A stretch of DNA of 64,000 nt from JAAYBF01 sp963716445 (lineage in GTDB: Bacteria > Actinomycetota > Thermoleophilia > Solirubrobacterales > Thermoleophilaceae): contig OY970313.1 of the NCBI GenBank assembly GCA_963716445.1, positions 2,108,001 through 2,172,000 of the forward strand, given 5' to 3'. Made by a program: the position numbers and the translations under genes. This document shows, one piece after another, positions 35,786 through 44,341 of the stretch (positions within the stretch are counted from its first letter, which is position 1; each line of letters opens with the position of its first letter). The notes below the pieces were generated by a model. That model was not told the DNA's origin. It worked only from the letters and a program-made list of their open reading frames with translations, and did no database searches.

Positions 35786-37347
35786 TGCCGGCGATGGAGC
35801 CAACCGTCAGCGTCGTGCTGCGGACGTTCGATCACGAGCCTTTCATCGCTCAGGCGATCGAGAGTGTCCTGATCCAGGACACGTCGTTCCCCTTCGAGCT
35901 CGTGATCGGGGAGGACTGCTCGACCGACGGCACCCGCGAGATAGTCACCGACTACGCGAACCGGCATCCGGACGTCATCAGAGCCGTTCTGCCCGAGCAG
36001 AACATCGGCCACGGAGCCATGTTCCAACGAGCGTTGGAGGCCACGCGAGGCCGCTATGTCGCCTATCTCGACGGTGACGACTATTGGACCTCGCGCTCGA
36101 AGCTCAGTCAGCAGGTGGAATTCCTCGAGCGCAATCCGAGCTGCACGAGCTGCTTCCACGACGTCAGCCTCATCTACGACGCCGCGGGCTATCCGTCGGG
36201 ACAGTTGACCCCCAAGTTGGCCGACGACCGCTTCGGCCTCGAGGCCATACTGCAGTGGTGCTTCGTACCGGCCCCGGCGATGATGTTTCGCAAGGCCGTC
36301 ACCGATGCGCTGCCCGCCTGGTCGTTCGAGTCCCCGTGGATCGACTGGCTGATCCACATCAGGGCGGCGATACTCGGCTGGATCGGCTACCTGCCCAGGG
36401 CGCTCGCCACCTACCGAGTGCACAGTGGAGGAATGTTCTCCGGCCTCGACCGGGTGACGCAGCTGGGATACGACCTGCCGATCTACGAGCAGCTGCTGAC
36501 CGAGCTGCCGGAGCACAGCGGGCTGATCGAGCAGTGCCTAGCCGACCGTCATTGGCAGCTCGCAGTCGAGCGGCTCGCGATCCCATACGACGCCTGCGTG
36601 GTGCTCGTCGACCCCTGGCACGCTCTCAGGCCCTACTTCAACGGTCGTCACGCCCGCAGCCTGCCCCGCCGCGAGGCTCGCGTCCTCACGGAGCTCGAGG
36701 CGATTCGCAGCGCGGCGGCCACTTTGCCGACCGCAGCACCTGACTACGGTCACGCGATGCCGCTGAACGGCGGCAACGGGGCCTGCTACGTCGTCGTACC
36801 CGCGAGCGCCGCGGCGTGGGCGGACGAGCATCCCAACCTCGTCGAATATCTCGGCGAGCACGGGGACCGCGTCTGGGCCGACGACTGGTGCGTCGTGCAC
36901 GAGCTCCCGTCGCTGGACCCCGGCCACGACCGGGCGCGTGCACGGACCCGGGTCGACGTGTCGGTTCACCGGCCGCTGTCCGCAGGCCTCGCGGGCGGTA
37001 ACGTCGAGGCGCCGGCACCGGACGTACTGCAGCCGACCTACGCGGTCCCGGTCGTCGGATGGGCGCTCGGAGGCGACAGCCCGGTCGTGGGGATGGAGTT
37101 TGAGGCCGGCGGTGAGGTCCTTTGGCGTGTGCCGGTCGGGCTCGAGCGCCCAGATCTGGCGAAGCCGTTCCCCGACCACACCTGGCGGAGGGCCGGATTC
37201 CGGACGACGTTCGACGCCCTCGACGTCGGAACCGACGACTGCGTCGAGATCGTCGCCGTGCTGGCCAATGGAGATCGCCTGCCGTTCGCCAGCATGCAAC
37301 TCCATGAGGCGACCGACGACGAGCCGCGCCCAGTGGGCGTCAGCTGA
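35782..37347 (+). CDS. GT2 glycosyltransferase with degenerate module B and C-terminal module A
   Basis: 521 residues from ATG 35782 (ATG 35785 and 35794 are alternatives). The GT2 domain is N-terminal: VSVVLRTFDHEPFIAQAIESV, IGEDCSTDGT, DXD in LDGDDYWT and a RVHSGGMFSG segment, like GT2 enzymes of surface polysaccharide clusters. Residues about 330-395 follow the outline of module B but lack WWLDHY (ACYVVVPASAAAWADEH). Module A closes the protein (VVGWALG, Gly426-Trp427; RPDLAKPFPD; AGF; VLANGDRLPFAS). It is the only protein here that carries both modules. Confidence 0.83.
   Translation: MMPAMEPTVSVVLRTFDHEPFIAQAIESVLIQDTSFPFELVIGEDCSTDGTREIVTDYANRHPDVIRAVLPEQNIGHGAMFQRALEATRGRYVAYLDGDDYWTSRSKLSQQVEFLERNPSCTSCFHDVSLIYDAAGYPSGQLTPKLADDRFGLEAILQWCFVPAPAMMFRKAVTDALPAWSFESPWIDWLIHIRAAILGWIGYLPRALATYRVHSGGMFSGLDRVTQLGYDLPIYEQLLTELPEHSGLIEQCLADRHWQLAVERLAIPYDACVVLVDPWHALRPYFNGRHARSLPRREARVLTELEAIRSAAATLPTAAPDYGHAMPLNGGNGACYVVVPASAAAWADEHPNLVEYLGEHGDRVWADDWCVVHELPSLDPGHDRARARTRVDVSVHRPLSAGLAGGNVEAPAPDVLQPTYAVPVVGWALGGDSPVVGMEFEAGGEVLWRVPVGLERPDLAKPFPDHTWRRAGFRTTFDALDVGTDDCVEIVAVLANGDRLPFASMQLHEATDDEPRPVGVS
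36943..37305 (+). other. Module A, copy 5 (C-terminus of GT2)
   Basis: Shows VVGWALG, RPDLxxxFPD, AGF and LANGDRLPFAS. Confidence 0.65.
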
Positions 37348-37351
37348 CGCG

Positions 37352-38647
37352 ATGGGGGCGCTGGTGGAGATCGTCGACGTGTCCCTCGCCGAGCCGCTGG
37401 GGGAGCTGCGCGGAGGGTTCCTGGACGGGCCGAGGCCCGAAGCGGTGATCGACGCGCACGCCGTCGACGTGGTCGGCTGGGCGCTGGGATCCGATGCTCC
37501 CGCCGTGGCCGTCGAGTTCGCGATCGACGGCGAGGTCTTCTGGCGGGCGCCGGTGCGTGCGGCGCGCCCGGACGTCGCCAGGACCTTCCCCGATCGGCCC
37601 GAGTCCGGAAGCGCGGGCTTCTCCACCACGCTCAACATGATCGGGACGCCGCCGCGCTTCGAGGTGGAGGTGTCGGTGGTTCTCAAGGGTCAGCGCCGGG
37701 TTCGGCTCGGGACGATCGCGGGCGAGCACCGCTGGCGGCGCGACCGCTCTCCCGCCTTCGCCGAGCTCGTCTCGGTCGTGATCCCATGCTTCGGTCAGTC
37801 GCACTTCCTGGCGGAGGCGATCGAGAGCGTGCTCGCCCAGACATATCCCCATCTCGAGATCGTGGTGATCGACGACGGCTCGCCGGACAACGCCTCGAAG
37901 ATCGCCTCTCGCTATCCCGGCGTCCGCTGCGCGCGCGAGCAGAACGGGGGCATGGCGGAGGCGCGCAACGTGGGCCTGCGCAGCACCAACGGCGACTTCC
38001 TCGTCTTCCTCGACGCCGACGACCGGCTGCTGCCCGACGCCGTGGAGGCCGGCTTGCGAACCCTCGAGCAGCACCCCGAGGCGGCGGCGGCGGTCGGAAC
38101 CTACCGCCGCATCGCGGAGGACGGAACGCCGCTGCCGACCCACGACCAACCGCTGGTCGAGCACGATCACTACGCAGAGCTGATGCGGCGCAACTGGGCG
38201 GGCTTCCCGGCACGCGCGATCTACCGCCGAGCCGTCTTCGAGCACGTCAAGGGATTCGATCCCGACATGGAGGCGGTGGCCGACTTCGCCTTGACGCTCG
38301 CGATCACCCGCAACTTCCCCGTCCGGAGTCACGGCACCCTGGTCGCGGAGCACCGAGAGCACGGGACCAACGTCAGCGGAGATGCGGGCCTCATGCTGAC
38401 AAAGACGCTGGCCGCCATAAGGGAGCAGCGGCCGCATGTCAAGCGAAACCCCCAGTTGACGCGGGCGTACAGGGAAGCGACGCGGTTTTGGAGGTCCTAC
38501 TACGGAGAACAGCTGGCGGCGCAGGCGGCGAGCTCCCTGCGTAGCCGGAAGCTCGGCAAGGCGCTGCGCGAGATCGGCGTCCTGGCGCGCCACCATCCGC
38601 GGGGACTGTCCCAGCTGGTTCGCCGCAACCCGTCGCCGTCGAGCTGA
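37352..38647 (+). CDS. GT2 glycosyltransferase with N-terminal module A (paralogue of 34439)
   Basis: 431 residues from ATG 37352, 4 nt after the previous stop. Module A at about 5-128 has GW at 42-43, RPDVARTFPD at 72-81 and AGF at 88-90, in the same register as both sulfotransferases. The GT2 domain follows: VSVVIPCFGQSHFLAEAIESV, VIDDGSPDNA, EARNVGLRSTNG, DXD in FLDADDRL. A basic helical tail ends the protein. AIESVLAQTYPHLE is nearly the same as in the 34439 protein, which supports recent duplication. An earlier in-frame start would overlap the upstream gene and disrupt module A, so ATG 37352 is used. Confidence 0.87.
   Translation: MGALVEIVDVSLAEPLGELRGGFLDGPRPEAVIDAHAVDVVGWALGSDAPAVAVEFAIDGEVFWRAPVRAARPDVARTFPDRPESGSAGFSTTLNMIGTPPRFEVEVSVVLKGQRRVRLGTIAGEHRWRRDRSPAFAELVSVVIPCFGQSHFLAEAIESVLAQTYPHLEIVVIDDGSPDNASKIASRYPGVRCAREQNGGMAEARNVGLRSTNGDFLVFLDADDRLLPDAVEAGLRTLEQHPEAAAAVGTYRRIAEDGTPLPTHDQPLVEHDHYAELMRRNWAGFPARAIYRRAVFEHVKGFDPDMEAVADFALTLAITRNFPVRSHGTLVAEHREHGTNVSGDAGLMLTKTLAAIREQRPHVKRNPQLTRAYREATRFWRSYYGEQLAAQAASSLRSRKLGKALREIGVLARHHPRGLSQLVRRNPSPSS
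37364..37735 (+). other. Module A, copy 6 (N-terminus of GT2)
   Basis: Same residue register as copies 1 and 2, although the catalytic domain behind it is a GT2 and not a sulfotransferase. Confidence 0.7.
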
Positions 38648-38657
38648 CCGAGCCACG

Positions 38658-39827
38658 ATGGCGATCGCGATCGTCGCCGGCGCGCTCGCCAACAAGCCGT
38701 TCAACGGCGGCGAGGCGTGGGTCAGGCTCTCCTGGGTGCTCGGGCTTCAGCGCCTCGGCTTCGACGCCTTCTTCGTGGAGGAGCTGACAACCGCCGACTG
38801 CGTCGACGAGGACGGCCGGCCGACGGACTTCGCGACGTCGGTCAACCGCCGTCACTTCGAGCGCGTCACGCGCGAGTTCGGCCTCGAGAGCCACGCCGGC
38901 CTGCTCTGCGACGGTGGGAGCCAGTCGGCCGGCCTCGACCTCGAGCGGCTGCTGGAGATCGCGTCCGAGGCCGAGCTGCTCGTCAACGTGAGTGGCCATC
39001 TGCGCTCGCCGGAGATCCTGGCCCGGCCCCGCAAGCGCCTCTACGTCGATCTCGATCCCTGCTTCACGCAGAGCTGGCACGCTGACCCGACGGTGGACTT
39101 CGAGTTGCGCGGGCACGAGCACTACGCGACGGTGGGCCTCAACGTCGGTGGTCCGAGCTGCCGCGTCCCCCAGTCCGGCATCGACTGGATCCGGACCCTG
39201 CCGCCGGTGCTGCTCGACCACTTCCCGCTGCAGCCGCCAGCTTCGAGACCGATACGCTTCACGACCGTGGCGACGTGGCGCAGTCCCTTCGGGGCGGTGG
39301 TCGTCGACGGCAAGGCAACGACCCTCAAGCATCACGAGTTCCGGCGCCTGATCGAGCTTCCACGACGGATGCCCGACGCGTCCTTCGAGATCGCGCTCGC
39401 CATCGACGCGGCCGACTCCGCCGACCTCGAAGCGCTGCGCAAGCACGGCTGGGACATAGCCGACCCACGCGCCGTCGCCGGGGACCCACCGAGCTTCCGC
39501 GAGTACGTATGCGGCTCGGGCGCTGAGTTCTCGGTCGCTCAGGGGGCTTATGTCCAGAGCCAGAGCGGATGGTTCAGCGATCGCACCGCCGCCTATCTCG
39601 CGTGTGGGCGTCCGGCCCTGGTTCAGGACACCGGCATCGGCGACCACGTTCCGACTGGCGCGGGCCTGCTCACTTTCAGCTCTCCTGACGACGCCATGGC
39701 CGGAGCAGCTCGGATCGCGACCGACTACGCCGCTCACAGCGCGGCCGCGCGGGCCTTTGCGAAGGCCGAGCTCGACTCCGACGTGGTGCTCGAGCGCCTC
39801 CTCACGACCCTCGGCATAGGCGGCTAG
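38658..39827 (+). CDS. Family-C GT-B-like glycosyltransferase
   Basis: 389 residues from ATG 38658. Family-C motifs are present in order: WVLGLQRLGFDAFFVEE, RLYVDLDPCFTQSWH, ATWRSPFGAVVVDG, LKHHEFRRLIELP and WFSDRTAAYLACGRPALVQDTGIGDHVPTGAGLL. It differs from the other copies mainly around residues 60-110 and 170-200, where acceptor contacts would be expected. The exact reaction is unknown. Confidence 0.72.
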   Translation: MAIAIVAGALANKPFNGGEAWVRLSWVLGLQRLGFDAFFVEELTTADCVDEDGRPTDFATSVNRRHFERVTREFGLESHAGLLCDGGSQSAGLDLERLLEIASEAELLVNVSGHLRSPEILARPRKRLYVDLDPCFTQSWHADPTVDFELRGHEHYATVGLNVGGPSCRVPQSGIDWIRTLPPVLLDHFPLQPPASRPIRFTTVATWRSPFGAVVVDGKATTLKHHEFRRLIELPRRMPDASFEIALAIDAADSADLEALRKHGWDIADPRAVAGDPPSFREYVCGSGAEFSVAQGAYVQSQSGWFSDRTAAYLACGRPALVQDTGIGDHVPTGAGLLTFSSPDDAMAGAARIATDYAAHSAAARAFAKAELDSDVVLERLLTTLGIGG

Positions 39828-39832
39828 CCGCG

Positions 39833-41020
39833 ATGCCGACTTCGCTCAGGCATGCTCGAAGCGCTCTCACCGTCGGGGCATTGCTCCTCACGACTGCTGT
39901 GCCGCTCGACGAGGCCCGGTCCCAAGGCAACAGCGCGACCCTGCGTCTTGTCGGACCGCAAGAGACGGTGTTCGACTGGAGTCGCGACGCCTGCAGGCCG
40001 AGCCACTACCCCGATCTTCCGGTCCGGGCCTTCCGTGACCATCGAGGCCGTACCCAAATCGTGATCTCGCACTTCGACAACTTCCGCATGATCGGGCGCT
40101 CGCTGGGCCGCTTGCGCATCGACTGCAGGCCGGTCATGCGCTCTGGCAGGCGAAGCGCCGTCCGGCGCTACGACGATCGCGAGTGGCTGGGCTCGGTGTA
40201 CACGCGGGACGGCAAGAAGATCTGGGCCCTGGTTCACAACGAGTACCAGGGTCACCGCCACGACGGCCGCTGCCCGAGTCGCCTGTACCTCAAGTGCTGG
40301 TACAACGCGATCACCCTCGCACGCTCCGACGACGGTGGCCACTCCTACCGTCCCGTCGGACCGCGACATCTCGTCGCCTCCGCGCCATACAGATACCGCC
40401 CTGACATGGGTACGGCCGGCGTCTTCACCCCGAGCAACATCGTCCGGCGAGCCAACGGCGCCTATTACGCACTGGTTCGCGTTCGCAATCCCGGCGGAGT
40501 CCGCGGGCCCTGCCTGATGCGGACGCGACGGCTCAGCAACCCGCGTGGCTGGCGCGCGTGGAACGGCACAGCGTTCCGCCATGTCTTCACGGACCCTTAC
40601 CGTGGCCTCGCCGGCCGAGGTTCATCCTGTGCACCCGTGGGCGTCGGCAGGATCGCCGAGATGACCGACAGCCTCACTTACAACACGGCGCTCGACAGAT
40701 ATCTGCTCGTTGGCTTTGCCAACCCAGGAGCGCCCAGCATCGGTCCCAAGGTGACGGGGATCTACTTCTCCACGTCGCGCGACCTCATCAACTGGACGCC
40801 CCGCAAGCTGGTGCTCCAGGCGTCGAGAAGAGAGGCGTATCGGTGCGGTCCCCTGCCGATCGCGTATCCCTCGTTGATCGATCCGCGCAGCCGTTCGCGG
40901 TCGTTCGCGACGACCGGCCGTCGCCCGTTCCTCTACTTCACTCGGTTCAACCACAAGAACTGTCGCCAGACGCCGGACCGGGACTTGATCCGGGTTCGCG
41001 TGGAAGTCTCCAAGCCTTGA
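39833..41020 (+). CDS. Secreted beta-propeller-like glycosidase/lectin-type protein
   Basis: 395 residues with a signal peptide (a basic start, ALTVGALLLTTAVPL, likely cleavage near residue 30). Repeating blade-like segments are visible: FRDHRGRTQIVISHFDN, SVYTRDGKKIWALVHNEYQG, LARSDDGGHSYRPVG, YFSTSRDLINWTPRK and PFLYFTRFN. Such patterns occur in five-bladed propellers of the GH43/GH68/GH117 type. Eight or more Cys residues suggest disulfides outside the cell. I cannot place catalytic acids with certainty. In a biosynthesis cluster it may trim or bind the exported glycan. Confidence 0.65.
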   Translation: MPTSLRHARSALTVGALLLTTAVPLDEARSQGNSATLRLVGPQETVFDWSRDACRPSHYPDLPVRAFRDHRGRTQIVISHFDNFRMIGRSLGRLRIDCRPVMRSGRRSAVRRYDDREWLGSVYTRDGKKIWALVHNEYQGHRHDGRCPSRLYLKCWYNAITLARSDDGGHSYRPVGPRHLVASAPYRYRPDMGTAGVFTPSNIVRRANGAYYALVRVRNPGGVRGPCLMRTRRLSNPRGWRAWNGTAFRHVFTDPYRGLAGRGSSCAPVGVGRIAEMTDSLTYNTALDRYLLVGFANPGAPSIGPKVTGIYFSTSRDLINWTPRKLVLQASRREAYRCGPLPIAYPSLIDPRSRSRSFATTGRRPFLYFTRFNHKNCRQTPDRDLIRVRVEVSKP

Positions 41021-42171
41021 CCGACCGCCTGAAGATCCTGCTCAGCGGAATGGTTGCCGGCGATCCGCACCAAGGCGGGGCGTCTTGGGCGGTGCTGCAG
41101 TACCTCCTCGGCTTGCGCGCCCTCGGACACGACGTCGTCCTGGTCGAGCCGGTTCGCGCACAGCCGGGCCGCCCGGATCCGCTCGATCCGGCCGGCGCTG
41201 TCGTCGGCTACTTCCGTTCGCTGCCTCACCTGCAGGGATCCGCCGCTCTGCTCGCAAGCGACCGTGAAGAGACGGTCGGGATGCCCTTCGAGGAGCTCGT
41301 CCGGTTCGCGTCGGACGCCGACGTGCTGATCAACGTCTCGGGGATGCTCGCCAACGAGCGGCTGCTCGAGCCGATCCCGGTAAGGGCCTTCCTCGACCTC
41401 GATCCCGGTTTCGTCCAGGTCTGGCATGTCACGGGCGAGGACATGGGGCTCGACCGGCACACCCACTGGGTCAGCGTCGGTCAGTCGCTCGGTCGCCCGG
41501 ACTGCCCGATTCCGACCTGTGGCAAGCGCTGGATCGGAACGGTCCCCCCCGTGGCGCTGGACCACTGGCCTATGACTCCGGCTCCGCACAAAGCAGCCTT
41601 CACCAGCGTCGGGCACTGGCGCAGCTACGGCTCGATCGAGCACGAGGGGATCCACTACGGCCAGCGCTCGCACTCGCTGCGGACGCTGATCGACCTGCCG
41701 CGGCAGGTCGACGCCCGCTTCCAACTCGCGCTCGGGATCCATCCAGCCGAGCGGCGCGACATCGAGGCGCTCGAGGAGAACGGCTGGGAGCTGCTCGATC
41801 CAGCGCAGGTAGCCGGGACACCCGATCGCTACGCCGCCTTCATCCGCGTTTCGCTGGCGGAGCTCGGCGTCGCCAAGAGCGGCTACGTGGCCTCGCGTAG
41901 CGGCTGGCTGAGCGATCGCAGCGCCTGCTATCTAGCCAGCGGCCGGCCGGTCGTGGCGCAGGACACCGGCTTCGACGACTTCCTGCCGACCGGTGAAGGG
42001 CTGCTCTCGTTCGCCACCACCGACGAGGCGGCCGCGGCGGTCGAGGAGGTGCAGCGCTCCTGGTCACGGCACAGCCGGGCCGCCCGCGACTTCGCCGAGG
42101 AGTACCTCGACGCACGCACCGTGCTCGCCCGGCTGTTGGGCAAGCTCGGTCGGACCGGCGCTCGAATCTAA
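41017..42171 (+). CDS. Family-C GT-B-like glycosyltransferase
   Basis: 384 residues from TTG 41017, which overlaps the upstream stop (TTGA). The first Met in frame would remove the first strand (KILLSGMVAGDPHQGG). Motifs: AVLQYLLGLRALGHDVVLVEP, RAFLDLDPGFVQVWHVTG, GHWRSYGSIEHEG, LRTLIDLPRQV and WLSDRSACYLASGRPVVAQDTGFDDFLPTGEGLL. This copy gives the cleanest consensus of the four. A leaderless promoter for the next gene overlaps its stop codon. Confidence 0.73.
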   Translation: MTDRLKILLSGMVAGDPHQGGASWAVLQYLLGLRALGHDVVLVEPVRAQPGRPDPLDPAGAVVGYFRSLPHLQGSAALLASDREETVGMPFEELVRFASDADVLINVSGMLANERLLEPIPVRAFLDLDPGFVQVWHVTGEDMGLDRHTHWVSVGQSLGRPDCPIPTCGKRWIGTVPPVALDHWPMTPAPHKAAFTSVGHWRSYGSIEHEGIHYGQRSHSLRTLIDLPRQVDARFQLALGIHPAERRDIEALEENGWELLDPAQVAGTPDRYAAFIRVSLAELGVAKSGYVASRSGWLSDRSACYLASGRPVVAQDTGFDDFLPTGEGLLSFATTDEAAAAVEEVQRSWSRHSRAARDFAEEYLDARTVLARLLGKLGRTGARI

Positions 42172-42174
42172 GCT
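42169..42174 (+). promoter_or_regulatory. Internal -10 box TAAGCT, 6 nt before GTG 42181
   Basis: TAAGCT overlaps the stop codon of the family-C gene. Its end is exactly 6 nt from the GTG of the aminotransferase, and no Shine-Dalgarno is present. The last three cluster genes could thus be transcribed separately. Confidence 0.5.
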
Positions 42175-42180
42175 ACCCCC

Positions 42181-43329
42181 GTGCGGGAGATTCCCTTCAA
42201 CCGCCCCCATGTCGCCGGGGCCACGCTGTCCGACGTCCAGCAAGCGATCGAGGGCGGACTCGCTAGCGGAGTCTTCGGCGCGCGCTGCGAGCAGTGGCTG
42301 GCGCGGACGACGGGAACGGAGCGCGCCCTGCTGTCGCACTCCGGCACCGGCGCTCTCGAGGCCGCGACGATGCTCGCGGGCGTGGGGCCGGGCGACGAGG
42401 TGATCATGCCCTCGTTCGCCTTCGCGACGATCGCCACGGCGGTCGTGAGGCAGGGCGGGACGCCGGTCTTCGTCGACATCCGGCCGGACACGCTCAACAT
42501 CGATCCAGCATGCGTCGAGGCGGCGGTCGGTCCGCGGACCAAGGCGATCGTCGCGGTCCACTACGGAGGCGTCGGCTGCCAGATGGAGGAGCTGCTCGCC
42601 ATCGCGGCCGGTCACGACCTCATGCTGATCGAGGACGCCGCGCACTCGCTGCTCGCGCGCTACCGCGACAGCCACCTCGGCGCGATCGGTCACCTCGGGG
42701 TGCTCAGCTTCCACCACACCAAGAACGTGACCAGCGGTGAGGGCGGCGCCCTGCTCGTCAACGATCCAGGGCTGCACGCACGAGCGGAGATCGTCTGGGA
42801 GAAGGGCACCGATCGCACCCGCTTCGATCGCGGCGAGGTCGACCGCTACACCTGGGTCGACGTCGGCTCCTCGTTCGCCGCCAGTGAGATCACCGCCGCC
42901 TTCCTCTCGGGCCAGCTCGAGGTCGCCGGCGAGCTCACCGAGCGCAGGGTCGCGATCTGGGACCGCTACCACGCGGCGTTCGAGGAGCTCGAGCGCGAGG
43001 GCCTGGCGCGACGACCGATCGTGCCGGCCGACTGCGCGCACAACGGCCATCTCTACTACCTGCTGCTACCGACGGCCGAGCACCGTGACGCCCTCATCGA
43101 AAGCCTCCGCGCGGAGGGAATCGCCAGCGCGTTCCACTACGTGCCGTTGCACAGCGCACCGGCCGGCCTCGAGTACGGACGAGTGACCGGTGAAACCACG
43201 CACACCGACAGCGCGAGTGCGCGCCTCGTCCGCCTGCCGCTTTGGGCCGATCTCGACGATCGCTCGGTCGAACGGGTGATCGAGGCGACCGTCGCGGCGG
43301 TCGGCCGCACGGCCGGAGCGCGGGCCTAG
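42181..43329 (+). CDS. DegT/DnrJ/EryC1-type nucleotide-sugar aminotransferase (WecE/RffA-like)
   Basis: 382 residues from GTG 42181. A PLP enzyme that converts a 4-keto-6-deoxy sugar nucleotide to the amino sugar; the N-terminal IPFNRPHVAG resembles WecE (dTDP-4-amino-4,6-dideoxygalactose) enzymes. Motifs: SGTGALEAA, GDEVIMPSFAFATIATAV, IEDAAHSLLA and the PLP lysine in SFHHTKNVTSGEGGAL. Length fits the family. The enzymes for the keto-sugar donor are not in this window. It suggests that the glycan contains an amino-deoxy sugar. Confidence 0.88.
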   Translation: MREIPFNRPHVAGATLSDVQQAIEGGLASGVFGARCEQWLARTTGTERALLSHSGTGALEAATMLAGVGPGDEVIMPSFAFATIATAVVRQGGTPVFVDIRPDTLNIDPACVEAAVGPRTKAIVAVHYGGVGCQMEELLAIAAGHDLMLIEDAAHSLLARYRDSHLGAIGHLGVLSFHHTKNVTSGEGGALLVNDPGLHARAEIVWEKGTDRTRFDRGEVDRYTWVDVGSSFAASEITAAFLSGQLEVAGELTERRVAIWDRYHAAFEELEREGLARRPIVPADCAHNGHLYYLLLPTAEHRDALIESLRAEGIASAFHYVPLHSAPAGLEYGRVTGETTHTDSASARLVRLPLWADLDDRSVERVIEATVAAVGRTAGARA

Positions 43330-44340
43330 TTGTCCGCGACGGTGGGACCGCAGCCTTCGGACTCGCAGGTCCAGGAGGCGCTCGCGCCCGCCCTGGCGGA
43401 CGCCGGGCTCGGCGCGATCGCGCAGCTACGGCGGAGTCCGTCGAGCTACCGGACCAGCTTCCCGATCGAGAACGTCGACGTGACGCTGGCCGATGGCGCC
43501 GAGCTGGCGCTCGTCCTCAAGCAGCTGAGCTGGGGGGCACTCGACGACGACGCGCGGCGCGCGAAGCCGGACTTCCTCCACGACCCGCTGCGCGAGCCCG
43601 CGGTCTACGCCTCGGTGCTGGCGCCGGCGGCACTCGGCACCCCGCGCTACTACGCCAGCGTCTGCGACGCGAGCGACGAGCGATGCTGGCTCTTCATCGA
43701 GCGCGTGGAGGGCTACGAGCTCTACCAGGTGGGAGACCGCGGGCTCTGGGAGGAGGCCGCGCGCTGGCTGGCCGGAATGCATGGCCAGCTCGCTCGCTCG
43801 CTGGAGCGAGACCGCGACCGAGGCCGCCTGATCGAGTACGACGGGGCCTACTACCGGCGCTGGATCGAGCGTGCGCTGGAGTTCGCGCACGCTCCCGGCC
43901 AGCCCCCGGCACGCGCACGGGCGCTTGGCCGGCTGCAGGCTCGCTACGACGGGGTGATCGAGGAGCTGCTCGCGCTGCCGGCGACGGTGATCCATGGCGA
44001 GCTCTACGCATCGAACGTCCTTGTCGACACGCGCGGCCCTGCGCCGCGGGTGTGCCCGGTGGACTGGGAGCTGGCCGCCGCCGGACCCGGGCTCGTGGAC
44101 CTGGCCGCGCTGGTCAGCGGGGACTGGTCCGAGACGGATCGCGAGGCGATCGTCTCCGCGTATCGCGAGGCTGCGGGCGGCGAAGGGCACGCCGCTTCGC
44201 GCGAGCTCGCACTCTGCCGCCTGCACCTCGCCGTCCAGTGGCTGGGTTGGGCGCCGGCGAGCGACTGGATCCCACCGGAGGGACATCGACACGACTGGCT
44301 CGGCGACGTGCTCTCGCTGGCCGACGCGCTGGACATCTGA
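43330..44340 (+). CDS. APH/choline-kinase-fold phosphotransferase with HGE in place of HGD
   Basis: 336 residues from TTG 43330, directly against the previous stop. A protein-kinase-like fold: an N-lobe with VLKQLSWG (candidate ATP-binding Lys), WLFIERVEGYELYQVG hinge, Brenner-type loop VIHGELYASNVLV and metal motif PVDWELAAAGPGLVDLAAL. The catalytic-loop Asp expected after HG is Glu. That is a conservative change, and it may be normal in this subfamily. It may phosphorylate a sugar or lipid of the pathway. No resistance function can be claimed. Confidence 0.75.
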   Translation: MSATVGPQPSDSQVQEALAPALADAGLGAIAQLRRSPSSYRTSFPIENVDVTLADGAELALVLKQLSWGALDDDARRAKPDFLHDPLREPAVYASVLAPAALGTPRYYASVCDASDERCWLFIERVEGYELYQVGDRGLWEEAARWLAGMHGQLARSLERDRDRGRLIEYDGAYYRRWIERALEFAHAPGQPPARARALGRLQARYDGVIEELLALPATVIHGELYASNVLVDTRGPAPRVCPVDWELAAAGPGLVDLAALVSGDWSETDREAIVSAYREAAGGEGHAASRELALCRLHLAVQWLGWAPASDWIPPEGHRHDWLGDVLSLADALDI

Positions 44341-44341
44341 G

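Noticed and set aside
43694..44011. Minus-strand frame inside the kinase gene
   Set aside because: Pro/Arg/Ala shadow with no family pattern.
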